From Paenibacillus sp. CAA11 (lineage in GTDB: Bacteria; Bacillota; Bacilli; Paenibacillales; Paenibacillaceae), in contig NZ_CP028922.1 in the NCBI RefSeq assembly GCF_003060825.1, forward strand, positions 4,371,001-4,435,000: a stretch of 64,000 nucleotides of DNA, in the 5' to 3' direction. Below the pieces are notes generated by a model. The model did not search any database. It was given only the letters and a program-made list of their open reading frames with translations, and had not been told where the DNA came from. The position numbers were made by a program, and so were the translations under genes. Of the stretch, positions 24,631-33,486 are shown piece by piece. The number at the start of each line of letters is the position of its first letter. Position 1 is the stretch's first letter.

Positions 24631-25447
24631 TTAGTCTCGCTGTGAGGCGTAATAACGAGCTAATTCCACCAACATACTGCCCATGCGCTCCTCAGCAGGA
24701 GCAATGACTCGCTGCAGACCGGCTTCCCGCAGCCCCTGTGCCGTCACTTTGCCGACAGCCACAGCCAGAACAGGCCCGCTAAGGGCGTCTACGAGTTCCT
24801 GCTTCCGGCCGCTCAACTCTGCATATTCAAGCAGGAAACGTACCTGCGAACTGCTGGTAAAAGTCACGGCATCAAGGTGGCCCAAGAGCATATCGCTGAG
24901 CAATCGCTCAATATCCTCCTCTGGAGGAGCAACATGGCGATAAGGCAGCAGCTCCTTATAACGCGCCCCCTGCTCGGTAAGCCACCCTGTAAGCCTTGGC
25001 GCAGGTTCCCCATGCAGCTGAATGATCATATGGCAGTCTTTTAAATCATATCCCGCAAAGGCACGAATCAGACCTTCCGTACTGCCATCATCGTCTCGGA
25101 CAAGCGGCTTAAGTCCACAGTCCTTAAGGGCATTTACCGTCTTGTATCCCCTTGCTGCAATGCGGGTATGCCGGATCGAGTGCTCCAAAGTAGGGAGCCT
25201 GTTCATCTCCTCCGCCTTCTGAAACAGCGCGCTTTAGCCCCATCCCAGTCGTAAACACAGCCCAATCCGGAGATTGGGCCAGCCAATCCTCAATTCCATC
25301 CCGCAGCGCATCATCATCGACCATTACCGTGCCTTGAGCGGGGCGAAGAAGGGGAATCCCTCCCATATTCTCAACGAGCTTCGCAAGCTCCTGCCAGCGC
25401 CGCGTACCCGTTAAGGCCACTCTTTTGCCTTCCAGCCGTCTAGCCAC
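24631..25447 (-). pseudogene. hemD: uroporphyrinogen-III synthase-like gene with a frameshift
   Basis: Two overlapping frames together make one HemD-domain protein of about 271 residues. The first (from GTG 25447, with AGGAGG seven bases upstream) gives RVALTGTRRWQEL and DWAVFTTGMGLKRAV; the second continues KAEEMNRLPTLEHS, TRIAARGYKTVNALKDCGL and ends with LDAVTFTSSSQVRFLL and AVAVGKVTAQGLREAG. The switch is +1 near 25222-25224, a run of three T on the coding strand, so one extra T would explain it. Either a real mutation or a sequencing error. No other hem gene is nearby, suggesting a stand-alone paralogue. Confidence 0.85.
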
Positions 25448-25632
25448 CCTCAGACCTCCTTTCGCTCGTTCGTTTTCTATTTAGCTTATACGAGCTGGAG
25501 TGAGTTGTAAATCATCCCCCGGTCCATACTTGGGGCGAATTCGGAGCTATCTTTCGTCTATTTCTATATCAGGTATAATGTTCCAGCATAGGAAAACCTA
25601 TGTAGAATTTTTCTTTACAGACCCAGATACAA

Positions 25633-25666
25633 CAAAAAAACCGCCTTCCGGGTGGAACGACGGTTA
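25633..25666 (-). terminator. intrinsic terminator after the OmpR-type regulator gene
   Basis: On the minus strand AACCGTCGTTCC... pairs with GGAAGGCGGTT, followed by TTTTTTT. It lies about 25 bases past the regulator stop. Confidence 0.88.
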
Positions 25667-25690
25667 TAGCTAATGAGCCATTCTATGATA

Positions 25691-26485
25691 TTAGTCGGCA
25701 AGCCGGTATCCCACACCACGAACGGTCGCGATATATACGGGGTCTGACGCCCGATCCCCCAGCTTCTTGCGAAGGCTCTTCACATGTACATCCACCACAT
25801 TGCTGCCTCCCATAAAGGTGGTTCCCCACACCTCTTCCAGCAGACTCTCTCTAGAGAGAACGGCGCCTTCACTATCCAGCAGCTTCACCAGCAAGTCATA
25901 CTCTGTCTTCGTAAGCTCAATCTTCACACCACTGCGAAATACAGACATCTTCTTCTTGTCGATCCACAGATCCTTGTAGATCGCAGGGGAGGTTCCCGCC
26001 TCTAAGCGGGAAGAGGCTGCCCGATTACCGGCCCCGCTGCGAATAATGCGCTGGGCATGGTATACAATCTCCTGCGGCCGCGCCGGCCAGACGAGCAGCT
26101 CCTGCTGAATCTGAGCTGTATCAATGAGGCCGAAGAGGCTTTCCTTGACCAGCAGCAGGGAAGGAATGCCTCCGGTCTCCTGGTGCTGAAGGGAATGAAG
26201 CATGGCCGCCCCTTCTTCCTCCCGGTAGGAGGTTAGATCGAAGATGAGCAGATCAGCGGATAGGGCATTGCGAAGTCCCTGTTCCAAATGGTGGAACACC
26301 AGAACATCGAAGCATCCATCCGACAGGTCCCGCACGACTTCGTGAATCCCTCTGGGGAACGGGCTTATAATGATCACCCGTTGGGTCACCGGGCATGCGA
26401 CCATTTCAATTGATTCCTGCACAGGAAACTGCAAGTTCATCCTCATATTCATCCGATCTTGTAGCCTTACTTCTTCTGTCGACAT
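25691..26485 (-). CDS. OmpR/PhoB-type winged-helix regulator with divergent receiver
   Basis: About 264 residues. The C-terminal 100 residues are a clear OmpR-type winged helix (IELTKTEYDLLVKLLDSEGAVLSRESLLEEVWG, then VVDVHVKSLRKKLGD and IATVRGVGYRL). The N-terminal half has a receiver-like ADLLIFDLTS but lacks the conserved acidic cluster near its start and the usual lysine site, so it is probably a pseudo-receiver not driven by phosphorylation. The ATG at 26485 (GAGGGG about ten bases upstream) is better than GTG at 26494. It overlaps the PerR-like gene by 19 bases, so is co-transcribed with it. No sensor kinase is adjacent. Confidence 0.85.
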   Translation of the reverse strand: MSTEEVRLQDRMNMRMNLQFPVQESIEMVACPVTQRVIIISPFPRGIHEVVRDLSDGCFDVLVFHHLEQGLRNALSADLLIFDLTSYREEEGAAMLHSLQHQETGGIPSLLLVKESLFGLIDTAQIQQELLVWPARPQEIVYHAQRIIRSGAGNRAASSRLEAGTSPAIYKDLWIDKKKMSVFRSGVKIELTKTEYDLLVKLLDSEGAVLSRESLLEEVWGTTFMGGSNVVDVHVKSLRKKLGDRASDPVYIATVRGVGYRLAD

Positions 26486-26856
26486 TGCGGACACACCCCT
26501 CCAAATACGACATGGGCATGATGTACATCATAGCCGGTTTCCTTCGCTACAGCTTCACTCCAATCTGCTGGAACGATAGTCATAACCTCATCTACCCGGC
26601 CGCATACCTCGCATAAGATATGCTGGTGGTCATCCATCTTAGCATCATAACGACTGGCTGATTCCCCAAGCTTCAGCTCCCGGATCATTTCCTTCTCCGT
26701 CAAATAACGCAGTGAATTATATACGGTGCCATAGGCAAAATTATATCCCTGTTCTACCAAACGGTTCATCACTTCCGCAGCCGTTGGGTGATCATCAGCA
26801 TTTCGAACAATGTCGTATACGGCTTTGCGTTGAGTTGTTAAATTTAATCCCTTCAC
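26467..26856 (-). CDS. perR: Fur-family repressor, PerR-like
   Basis: 129 residues. The N-terminal winged helix (LTTQRKAVYDIVRNADDHPTAAEVMNRL, then GTVYNSLRYLTEKEMI) precedes a metal-binding domain. CEVC and CPQC supply the structural Zn site; SRYDAKMDDHQH includes an Asp at the PerR-characteristic position (PerR Asp85 equivalent, by eye). PerR represses oxidative-stress genes and is inactivated by peroxide oxidation of Fe-bound His. The start is GTG at 26856 after AAAGGATGAG. A PerR-box-like site upstream suggests autoregulation. A Fur or Zur relative cannot be excluded. Confidence 0.82.
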   Translation of the reverse strand: MKGLNLTTQRKAVYDIVRNADDHPTAAEVMNRLVEQGYNFAYGTVYNSLRYLTEKEMIRELKLGESASRYDAKMDDHQHILCEVCGRVDEVMTIVPADWSEAVAKETGYDVHHAHVVFGGVCPQCRQKK

Positions 26857-26880
26857 GTATACTCATCCTTTAATTTGATT

Positions 26881-26895
26881 TTAGAATAAGTATAA
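26881..26895 (-). promoter_or_regulatory. PerR-box-like operator
   Basis: TTAGAATAAGTATAA matches the PerR consensus TTATAATNATTATAA at 12 of 14 defined bases. It lies about 25 bases upstream of the GTG start of the PerR-like gene, where repression of its own transcription would be expected. Confidence 0.65.
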
Positions 26896-27025
26896 ATCTA
26901 TTTCGTTACCGCGTCAATTCCTGTTTATTCCTTCCCTGATAAAGAATGAACCTCTATGCCATCATTCATACTAGCGAACATAGAGAACGCGTGCTTGAAT
27001 GAACATCCATTAAAAAACAAGGAGC

Positions 27026-27271
27026 GTGAACCCTGCTGTGTTTAAAAAGTATGTGCTGACCGTCGTCGTCTTCATCTCCGCCTGCGGGTTAGCCTGGCTG
27101 ATGGACATCATCACCGGTGTCAAGGACATCCCTTTTCTCAGTATTATTAGTTATTTATTCAGTTTTCCAGACTGGATTGTATTATTTATACTTTTTGCAG
27201 GGCTTATTGTACCGGATGTGCTTAGAGCCATCGCGAAGCATAGATCACAGTCCGGGTCACGCTCTTCCTGA
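27026..27271 (+). CDS. small two-helix membrane protein
   Basis: About 81 residues, not recognised. Two hydrophobic segments (YVLTVVVFISACGLAWLM and WIVLFILFAGLIVPDVL) are separated by a short loop, and the C-terminus is basic and serine-rich. Start uncertain: GTG at 27026 lies one base after AAGGAG, and a second GTG at 27038 lies 13 bases after it. Its 3' end overlaps the converging gerAB-type gene by 15 bases. Whether it is expressed is unproven. Confidence 0.5.
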   Translation: MNPAVFKKYVLTVVVFISACGLAWLMDIITGVKDIPFLSIISYLFSFPDWIVLFILFAGLIVPDVLRAIAKHRSQSGSRSS

Positions 27272-28354
27272 GTGCGTCCTTTTGTAAACCCATGCGCCAA
27301 TAGCCAGCACGATCGGAAGGACCACAAAGAATAAGGGGGAGACCCTGTAAATGTATTTCCCTCCCTCCTCCAAATGCTGTGTAATCCCTTTTGCCACCAT
27401 AATTGAGAGCAGAAGCACCGCCAGCGCCATCGGGTAAACGAGCTTACGATAGGCGATCCCGAATACATCGGAGATCCCCAGTACGGCTGTATAGAAATAT
27501 ACGGCCACCTTAAAGAAATCACCGATGATCAGCACCATAACTACCAGAACATCCGCACGCTGAATAAAGTCCGAAATCGACCCTTTGCCAATCGTGGTAA
27601 GCAGCGGAAAAAAAGAGCGGTCCACGATATCGTCCCCCATCACAGCTATATTCATGAACATCGTGTAGCTCAGGATCAAGCCGCTGAAAATGATGCCGCC
27701 GTACCCAGCCTTAATTCCTTTGGACGGAGAACGCAAGTAAGGCAGCAGCATGGCAAAACATACGATTTCTCCAAAGGGAAAGCCGTAGTTCTGCCGCACC
27801 ACAGCCATCAGGACAGGCTTGATGCCTTTTTCAAGGAGAGGCAGCACCCGGTTAATCTCAATGACATCAGAGAACAGGAGCAAAGCTGTACTGAACATAC
27901 CGATCAGCAAAATGACATTCATAAAAACGAAAGCCGTTCGTGCCAGCACTTCAATCCCTTTATGCAGCGTATAGGCGATGGCCAGAATCATTAGTGTATT
28001 CACAATAAAAATCGGGGTGCTGGGCAGCGAAGATATCGTGATCAGAGCTCCCCCATCGCGCAGGTCTCTTGCCGCATTATATACGAAGAATACACAATAC
28101 AGCAGGGCCATCAGAGTACCGATCACTTTGCCGAACATTTTGCGCGAGTAGGTGGTCGGCAGCACATCGGGAAATACCTTGAAGAGGTACGCATACACCG
28201 CGAACATCATGACCCCGCCGAGCATACCAAGGAGGATCGATAGCCAGGCATCCTTCCCTGCCTGGATACCGAGGTTTACCACCAGTGCTGTTCCCAGCAG
28301 AAATTGAACCATCAGCGCGAAAAACTGCAGCGAACTGATTCTGATCTTCTCCAT
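27257..28354 (-). CDS. spore germinant receptor subunit B (GerAB family)
   Basis: About 365 residues with ten hydrophobic segments, of the GerAB/YndE endospore germination permease family (APC superfamily fold). The N-terminus MEKIRISSLQFFALMVQFLLG and the motif NYGFPFGEIVCFAMLLPYL are typical. It is thought to bind the germinant in the spore inner membrane, in complex with A and C subunits. The start is the ATG at 28354 after AAAGGAAGGG; upstream in-frame codons lack a ribosome site. It is the third gene of an A-C-B ordered operon. Confidence 0.9.
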   Translation of the reverse strand: MEKIRISSLQFFALMVQFLLGTALVVNLGIQAGKDAWLSILLGMLGGVMMFAVYAYLFKVFPDVLPTTYSRKMFGKVIGTLMALLYCVFFVYNAARDLRDGGALITISSLPSTPIFIVNTLMILAIAYTLHKGIEVLARTAFVFMNVILLIGMFSTALLLFSDVIEINRVLPLLEKGIKPVLMAVVRQNYGFPFGEIVCFAMLLPYLRSPSKGIKAGYGGIIFSGLILSYTMFMNIAVMGDDIVDRSFFPLLTTIGKGSISDFIQRADVLVVMVLIIGDFFKVAVYFYTAVLGISDVFGIAYRKLVYPMALAVLLLSIMVAKGITQHLEEGGKYIYRVSPLFFVVLPIVLAIGAWVYKRTHSGRA

Positions 28355-28386
28355 GACTACCCTTCCTTTCCGGGGGCAGGTGGACC

Positions 28387-29613
28387 TTAAGCTCCACCTC
28401 CTTGTTCCATTCGCCACTGAATGGATCTGTCCCTCATCCCCAAATTTTTGATTAATGCCTTAACCTCATATTCCACCCGAATTGTCGGGAACACATCCTC
28501 CCAGTGATCCTTCACCTTCTTCCAAGCGCTGGGATGGGCCCGGTTAAATGTCTCTCCAAAGCCAAAAGCATCGCTTCGGCTGAGCTGGGCGACCTGTACA
28601 GCCCTCTTCATAAAGCCTTCGACTTGTTTGGACAACATGCGTTCAAGCGGGGGCAACGATTTAGAGGTTCGCAGGTCGATACGACAGTCAGCTTCGTTCA
28701 CCACGGCCTGCAGTCGAACCTGCACCTTAAAGTGCGGATGCTCCGGATCGCTGTTCATCATCTTGATCTTCGTCTTGGATTTCTCCACAGACAAGCTAAG
28801 CTTTCCATATTCTCCTTCACAGGAGCCAACGACAACTGTCCTACTCATTTTGTCCGCAAGCCAGACAGCGCCTTTACTCTCATCCCGGTCCAGCCAGTTC
28901 ACCAGCTTGTCCTCTTTGAATAAAGCCAAGTTGGTCAGCTCTACAAAGGCCTCAGGTCTGCTGGTTTCGGTATTGGACTTGAGCGGGGCCTCCTCAATCT
29001 TCCCGGTCACTTTCACACCATTGATCAGCGGCCCCCCTCCTTTCCGCTGCAGAGCGCGGATCAGGTCATCGATTTCGATTCTATAATTCGTCCCATACAG
29101 TAATGAGGTTGTGTCCGACTTCTCAAACAAATCGTTAGCAGGGATCTTGCCGACAGCAGTCAGCAGACCCATCACCTCTTCTGCCCGCTGTTCATGGGCG
29201 ATAAACACCCTCGAGTTCATCCGAATTTCCGGATCCCGGTCCAGGTAGTCCATCAAATCCCTAATTCCTTTTCTCGCAAGCTCCTCAGAGATGACAATGG
29301 TCCGGATATGAGCAAGGGACGGAATACGCGGCACCTTCCGGGAAACTTCCCGGATAGCTTCATCCAGATTCTCGCCTTTTCCTGTAAACAGCACGACAGG
29401 TGCGCTCCCCCGGCTGTATTTGCCCGAGATTTCACTCGGAATAATAACTTGCAGGGAGGCCAGGACCCGCCGATCATCCTGCGGATCAAGGTCAATGCCC
29501 AGCCCCGCTATGATCGATCTGCGGTTCAGCTCTATACTGTCCCAGCATCCGGTCAATATCACCCCGCCAACCATAAAGATTACAATTAGCGTCATGAATC
29601 GAATTTTTGTCAT
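28387..29613 (-). CDS. spore germinant receptor subunit C lipoprotein (GerAC family)
   Basis: 408 residues. Signal peptide with lipobox LTGC (Cys near residue 23) followed by the diagnostic WDSIELNRRSIIAGLGID. The body has the Ger(x)C three-domain pattern, ending FGFGETFNRAHPSAWKKVKDHWEDVFPTIRVEYEV. The mature lipoprotein sits on the outer face of the spore inner membrane and is needed for germinant response. It begins one base after the gerAA stop codon region and ends 33 bases before gerAB, so the three are one transcript. Confidence 0.93.
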   Translation of the reverse strand: MTKIRFMTLIVIFMVGGVILTGCWDSIELNRRSIIAGLGIDLDPQDDRRVLASLQVIIPSEISGKYSRGSAPVVLFTGKGENLDEAIREVSRKVPRIPSLAHIRTIVISEELARKGIRDLMDYLDRDPEIRMNSRVFIAHEQRAEEVMGLLTAVGKIPANDLFEKSDTTSLLYGTNYRIEIDDLIRALQRKGGGPLINGVKVTGKIEEAPLKSNTETSRPEAFVELTNLALFKEDKLVNWLDRDESKGAVWLADKMSRTVVVGSCEGEYGKLSLSVEKSKTKIKMMNSDPEHPHFKVQVRLQAVVNEADCRIDLRTSKSLPPLERMLSKQVEGFMKRAVQVAQLSRSDAFGFGETFNRAHPSAWKKVKDHWEDVFPTIRVEYEVKALIKNLGMRDRSIQWRMEQGGGA

Positions 29614-29616
29614 GCC

Positions 29617-31227
29617 CTAACTTCCTTTTTTAGGAGACGGATCCGAAGAATCGCTCTTCTTAATCTCCTTATTGTTCAAATCACGCTCATCCCCACTGAT
29701 GACTTGAGTGCGCTTATTCATGAACGGCATGGGAAAGCGCAGCAGTGTGTCCTTATTATCCCGAAGCATAAACGGAGTTAGCGGAGCAAGATAAGGCACT
29801 CCGAAGGAGCGGAGGCTAGCCATGTGCGCAACCAAGACAATCATCCCGAGCGTGATGCCGTATAGCCCGAACATTGCCGCAAGCACCATAAAGGAAAAGC
29901 GAATCAGGCGTCCGGCAATGGCCAGATTGTAGGCTGGAATCGCAAAGCTTGCGATCCCTGTTAACGCCACCACGATGACCATCACCGGCGTAATAATGCC
30001 GGCTTCTACGACCGCCTGTCCCAGGATGAGTGCGCCGACAATGGATACGGTCTGTCCCACAGCCCTTGGCATACGGACGCCCGCCTCCCGTAGGATTTCA
30101 AAGGCAACCTCCATCAGGACAGCCTCCACAAATGCGGGGAAGGGCACCCCTTCTCGCTGGGCCACCAGGCTGATCAGCAGCTGGGTCGGCAGCATTTGAT
30201 AATGAAAGGTGGTCAACGCAATATAAATGGAAGGGCCAAGCAGGAGCACCAGAAAGCTAAGGTATCTTACAAACCTCATCAATATGCTGATATCAAACCG
30301 CTGGCTGTAATCCTCTGCTGATTGAAAGAACTGGGCCAGCACGGTCGGAAGGATGAGCACAAATGGAGTGCCCTCCACAAGGAGAACAACCCGGCCTTCC
30401 ATCAGATTGCTCGCCGCCACATCGGGGCGTTCTGTATTAAAGATCGTAGGAAAAGGCGTAAAGACTTTGTCCTCAATAAACTCCTCGATATAGGCGGACT
30501 CTAAGACCCCGTTGGTTTTAATCGAGTGAAGACGCTCCTTAACCTCCGCAATCAGATCTTTATCTGCTACACCTTCCATATACATTAGGCCAATCTGCGT
30601 ATGGGACAGTTCACCGATCCGAAGGGTCTCCAGGTGCAGCTTGGACGATTTGATCCGTCTGCGGATCAAAGAGATGTTCGTCGAGATGGATTCAATAAAG
30701 CAGTCCTTCGGCCCGCGCACTACCAGCTGCGAGGTGGGCTCGGATACGGACCTCCATGCTCCGCCCTGTGTGATACAGATAACGGCCTGCGTACTTCCCT
30801 CGACCAGAATAGCGGTATTCCCTGAGAGGATGGACAAAATGATCTCTTGCCATTTGTCCTCTGCAAAAGCGCCGCCTGTCTGAACGACTTGGTGAATGAT
30901 CATGTCAACCCAGCTTCCGCCCTGCTCGGGATTCACGGGATTGCTTGCAAGCTTCAGCAGAGCGCCCGCGACATTCTCATTCACCTGCTGATTATCCACT
31001 AACCCATCGAGATAAATGATTGCTACTTCCTTATTCCCTTGCTTGCCGATATTCAGGCGGCGAATAATGATGTCCGGGCTGTCACCGGACTCGCTGCGAA
31101 TGCGATCCAGCATTTGCTGCAAATCTCCGGATGGAGGCGCAGGAGCTGCCGGCTGTTCGGTCTGCTGCCCTCTACTCCGCCTGCCCAGCCTCCTGCCTCC
31201 GCGAATCGGGGTCCGGTTACGGCTCAT
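29617..31227 (-). CDS. spore germinant receptor subunit A (GerAA family)
   Basis: 536 residues. A large N-terminal cytosolic region (VEGSTQAVICITQG, VRGPKDCFIESISTNISLIRRR) is followed by about five membrane helices and a charged C-terminal tail (KKSDSSDPSPKKGS). The block LPTQLLISLVAQREGVPFPAFVEAVLMEV is characteristic of GerAA/SpoVAF proteins, which form the ion-conducting core of the germinant receptor. The N-terminus is Arg/Pro-rich. The ATG at 31227 follows AGGAAGGGGG. It heads the operon; a possible forespore promoter is noted at 31261-31293. Confidence 0.93.
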   Translation of the reverse strand: MSRNRTPIRGGRRLGRRSRGQQTEQPAAPAPPSGDLQQMLDRIRSESGDSPDIIIRRLNIGKQGNKEVAIIYLDGLVDNQQVNENVAGALLKLASNPVNPEQGGSWVDMIIHQVVQTGGAFAEDKWQEIILSILSGNTAILVEGSTQAVICITQGGAWRSVSEPTSQLVVRGPKDCFIESISTNISLIRRRIKSSKLHLETLRIGELSHTQIGLMYMEGVADKDLIAEVKERLHSIKTNGVLESAYIEEFIEDKVFTPFPTIFNTERPDVAASNLMEGRVVLLVEGTPFVLILPTVLAQFFQSAEDYSQRFDISILMRFVRYLSFLVLLLGPSIYIALTTFHYQMLPTQLLISLVAQREGVPFPAFVEAVLMEVAFEILREAGVRMPRAVGQTVSIVGALILGQAVVEAGIITPVMVIVVALTGIASFAIPAYNLAIAGRLIRFSFMVLAAMFGLYGITLGMIVLVAHMASLRSFGVPYLAPLTPFMLRDNKDTLLRFPMPFMNKRTQVISGDERDLNNKEIKKSDSSDPSPKKGS

Positions 31228-31260
31228 AGTCCAATGCCCCCTTCCTGCTTAAAATCATGC

Positions 31261-31293
31261 TTCCATTATTTGCAGAACCCTATATGTTTTATG
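31261..31293 (-). promoter_or_regulatory. possible forespore sigma-G promoter for the ger operon
   Basis: On the minus strand GCATA and CAAATAAT are separated by about 17 bases, resembling SigF/SigG elements (GHATR and CAnnnTA) with one mismatch. It lies about 40 bases upstream of the GerAA start. Weak consensus, so tentative. Confidence 0.35.
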
Positions 31294-31409
31294 CGCAGAC
31301 TTATAGGTCACTTGGATTTCATAGTTTTAGTTTCTATTCATTTCAAAGTGGTAATAATTGAACAGTAGAACCGGTACGAACCATTACTACTTTGCAGGAG
31401 GTAACATAA

Positions 31410-32975
31410 ATGACCGAAAGCCGTATTCCTGACACTAGTGAGCTGCCGCAGTTTCCAGAATCCTTATGGCGAGAAACAACGAAGCTTCCTGAGTTCCCCA
31501 GCCTGAGCGGCCATATAGAAGCCGACGTGGCCGTTATTGGGGCCGGTATTACCGGTATCACGACCGCTTACCTATTGATTAAGGAAGGGCTAAAGGTTGT
31601 GCTGGTGGATGCAGGCCGTATTCTGAACGGAACAACCGGGCATACCACCGCCAAAATCACCGCCCAGCACGGCATGATCTATGACGAGCTCATTCAACAT
31701 TTTGGCGAGAAGAACGCACGCCTCTATTATGATGCTAATACCGAAGCGCTCAGCTTTATCCGCCAGACTGTGAAGGAGCATCAGATCGACTGCGGTTTTA
31801 AAGAAGAAGATGCCTACCTGTATGCAGACACAGAAGAAGATCTGAAGCAGCTTCAGAAGGAGTGGACGGCCTATGAGAAGCTTGGGCTTCCTGGAGATTG
31901 GCTGAACTCTATCGCTCTTCCCATCATCGTGCAGGGCGCAATCCGCTTGCGGGAACAGGCTCAATTCCATCCGCTGCATTATTTGCAGTCCCTGCTCGAG
32001 TATTTCACCAAGCATGGAGGCACGGTCTATGAGAACACGACGTTCGGCGAGCAAGTGGAGGAGGAAAGCGGCCGCCTGGTGCTCAAGACCGAGCAGGGGA
32101 AGCACACCATCAAATGCAGCTATGCCGTATCAGCCTCGCATTATCCGTTCTACGATGGTGGAGCCATGTATTTCGCACGCCTCCATGCAGATCGTTCCTA
32201 CATTGTAGCCATCGAACCGGAAACCACCTATGCCGGAGGCATGTACATCAATTGCGGCCAGCCTACCCGCTCGATCCGCTCAGCTCAGTGGGAGGGCAAA
32301 GAGCTGCTGCTCATCGGCGGAGAAGGCCATAAGACGGGCAAGAGTGAATGCACCATCAAGCATTATGAGGCGTTGGAGCAATTCGGAGCTTCGGTCTTTG
32401 GCGCCAAACAGATTCCGTTCCGGTGGTCTGCTCAGGATCTGGTTACCATCGACAAAGTCCCTTATATCGGACAGGTAACCAAGGACAAGCCTAACGTACT
32501 GATCGCCACCGGCTTTGCCAAATGGGGCATGACTTCGGGAACCCTATCCGCTCTAATGCTAAGGGACCGCATTATGAAGCGGGACAACCGCTATGCAGAG
32601 CTGTTCACCCCTCAGCGCTTCAAGGCTGATCCAGGCGTTAAGAACCTTGTGGTCCAGAATGCCCAAGTCGCCAAAGACCTGGTTGCGGGCAAGATCGAAA
32701 TGGTTCATACCAAGCTGGATGAGGTCCGTCCGGACGAAGGAGCGGTAGTCCGCCATAACGGAAAAAGAGCCGGAGCCTACAAGGACAAGACCGGAAAAGT
32801 CCATCTGGTAGATACAACCTGCACCCATATGGGCTGTGAGCTTGAATGGAATGCAGGAGAACGATCCTGGGACTGCCCTTGCCATGGTTCACGCTTCAGC
32901 TATACAGGAGAAGTTATGGAAGGGCCTGCAACAAAACCTCTAAAGACGCTGAACCCCGAAGCGGAAGCCAAATGA
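31410..32975 (+). CDS. FAD-dependent oxidoreductase with C-terminal Rieske domain (YhfW-like)
   Basis: 521 residues. The N-terminal DAO-type FAD domain starts DVAVIGAGITGITTAYLL near residue 39, followed by TTGHTTAKITAQHG; the C-terminus has a Rieske [2Fe-2S] site with CTHMGC at 471-476 and CPCHGS at 489-494. The architecture matches B. subtilis YhfW. It probably oxidises an amino acid or related amine, passing electrons from FAD to the iron-sulfur centre; the substrate is unknown. The ATG at 31410 follows AGGAGGTAAC. It is monocistronic with its own terminator, divergent from the ger operon. Confidence 0.9.
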   Translation: MTESRIPDTSELPQFPESLWRETTKLPEFPSLSGHIEADVAVIGAGITGITTAYLLIKEGLKVVLVDAGRILNGTTGHTTAKITAQHGMIYDELIQHFGEKNARLYYDANTEALSFIRQTVKEHQIDCGFKEEDAYLYADTEEDLKQLQKEWTAYEKLGLPGDWLNSIALPIIVQGAIRLREQAQFHPLHYLQSLLEYFTKHGGTVYENTTFGEQVEEESGRLVLKTEQGKHTIKCSYAVSASHYPFYDGGAMYFARLHADRSYIVAIEPETTYAGGMYINCGQPTRSIRSAQWEGKELLLIGGEGHKTGKSECTIKHYEALEQFGASVFGAKQIPFRWSAQDLVTIDKVPYIGQVTKDKPNVLIATGFAKWGMTSGTLSALMLRDRIMKRDNRYAELFTPQRFKADPGVKNLVVQNAQVAKDLVAGKIEMVHTKLDEVRPDEGAVVRHNGKRAGAYKDKTGKVHLVDTTCTHMGCELEWNAGERSWDCPCHGSRFSYTGEVMEGPATKPLKTLNPEAEAK

Positions 32976-32992
32976 AATAAAAGGACACAACC

Positions 32993-33029
32993 AGACCGGT
33001 TTGCCTTGAGGGCAAATCGGTCTTTTTTT
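32993..33029 (+). terminator. intrinsic terminator after the Rieske oxidoreductase gene
   Basis: AGACCGGTTTGCC pairs with GGGCAAATCGGTCT across a TTGA loop and is followed by TTTTTTT. Confidence 0.93.
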
Positions 33030-33103
33030 GGGGCATGGGAGGAAAAAGCTGGGCAACACTACCTTGCATTGTTCAATAGTGCATGTTATTATGTGTTCAA
33101 CAA

Positions 33104-33141
33104 TACTGATTAATATTCAGTACCGTATTAACCAATATAAT
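33104..33141 (+). promoter_or_regulatory. padR promoter with palindromic operator
   Basis: TACTGA-N7-TCAGTA (33104-33122) is a perfect dyad just upstream of a consensus -10, TATAAT at 33136-33141. The dyad would cover the -35 region, as expected for PadR autorepression. The -35 itself is poor. Confidence 0.6.
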
Positions 33142-33159
33142 AAAAAAGAGGGATGACCC

Positions 33160-33486
33160 TTGGATATCAGCATCCAATTCAAGAAGGGCGCGCTGGAGCT
33201 CTGCGTGCTGGTGCTAATTTATCAGCAGGACCGCTACGGCTACGAGCTGGCCCAATCGGTATCCGAGCACATTGAAATAGCGGAAGGCGCCCTCTATCCA
33301 CTGCTGCGTCGGCTAGTGAACGAGGGCTATTGCACCACCTATCTTCAAGAATCGACAGGCGGACCGCCACGCAAGTATTACCGAATCACCCCCAGCGGGA
33401 AGAGTCATATGAAGCTGCTGGTCATAGAGTGGAGAAAGTTCACGGACGGCGTGTCCAGATTAATTGAGAGAGGGACCGATTTATGA
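33160..33486 (+). CDS. PadR-family transcriptional regulator
   Basis: 108 residues, a PadR winged-helix repressor: KKGALELCVLVLIYQQDRYGYELAQSVSEHI, then EGALYPLLRRLVNEGYCTTYLQES and GGPPRKYYRITPSGKSHM, all canonical. The start is TTG at 33160 after GAGGGATGA. Its stop overlaps the start of the HAAS protein (ATGA), and a third gene overlaps in turn, so it is the first gene of a tight three-gene operon that it most likely represses. The ligand or stress sensed is unknown. Confidence 0.92.
   Translation: MDISIQFKKGALELCVLVLIYQQDRYGYELAQSVSEHIEIAEGALYPLLRRLVNEGYCTTYLQESTGGPPRKYYRITPSGKSHMKLLVIEWRKFTDGVSRLIERGTDL

Noticed and set aside
25124-25447. Treating the hemD-like N-terminal frame as a separate gene
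   Set aside because: Both frames match consecutive halves of one HemD domain, so a frameshifted single gene is the simpler reading.
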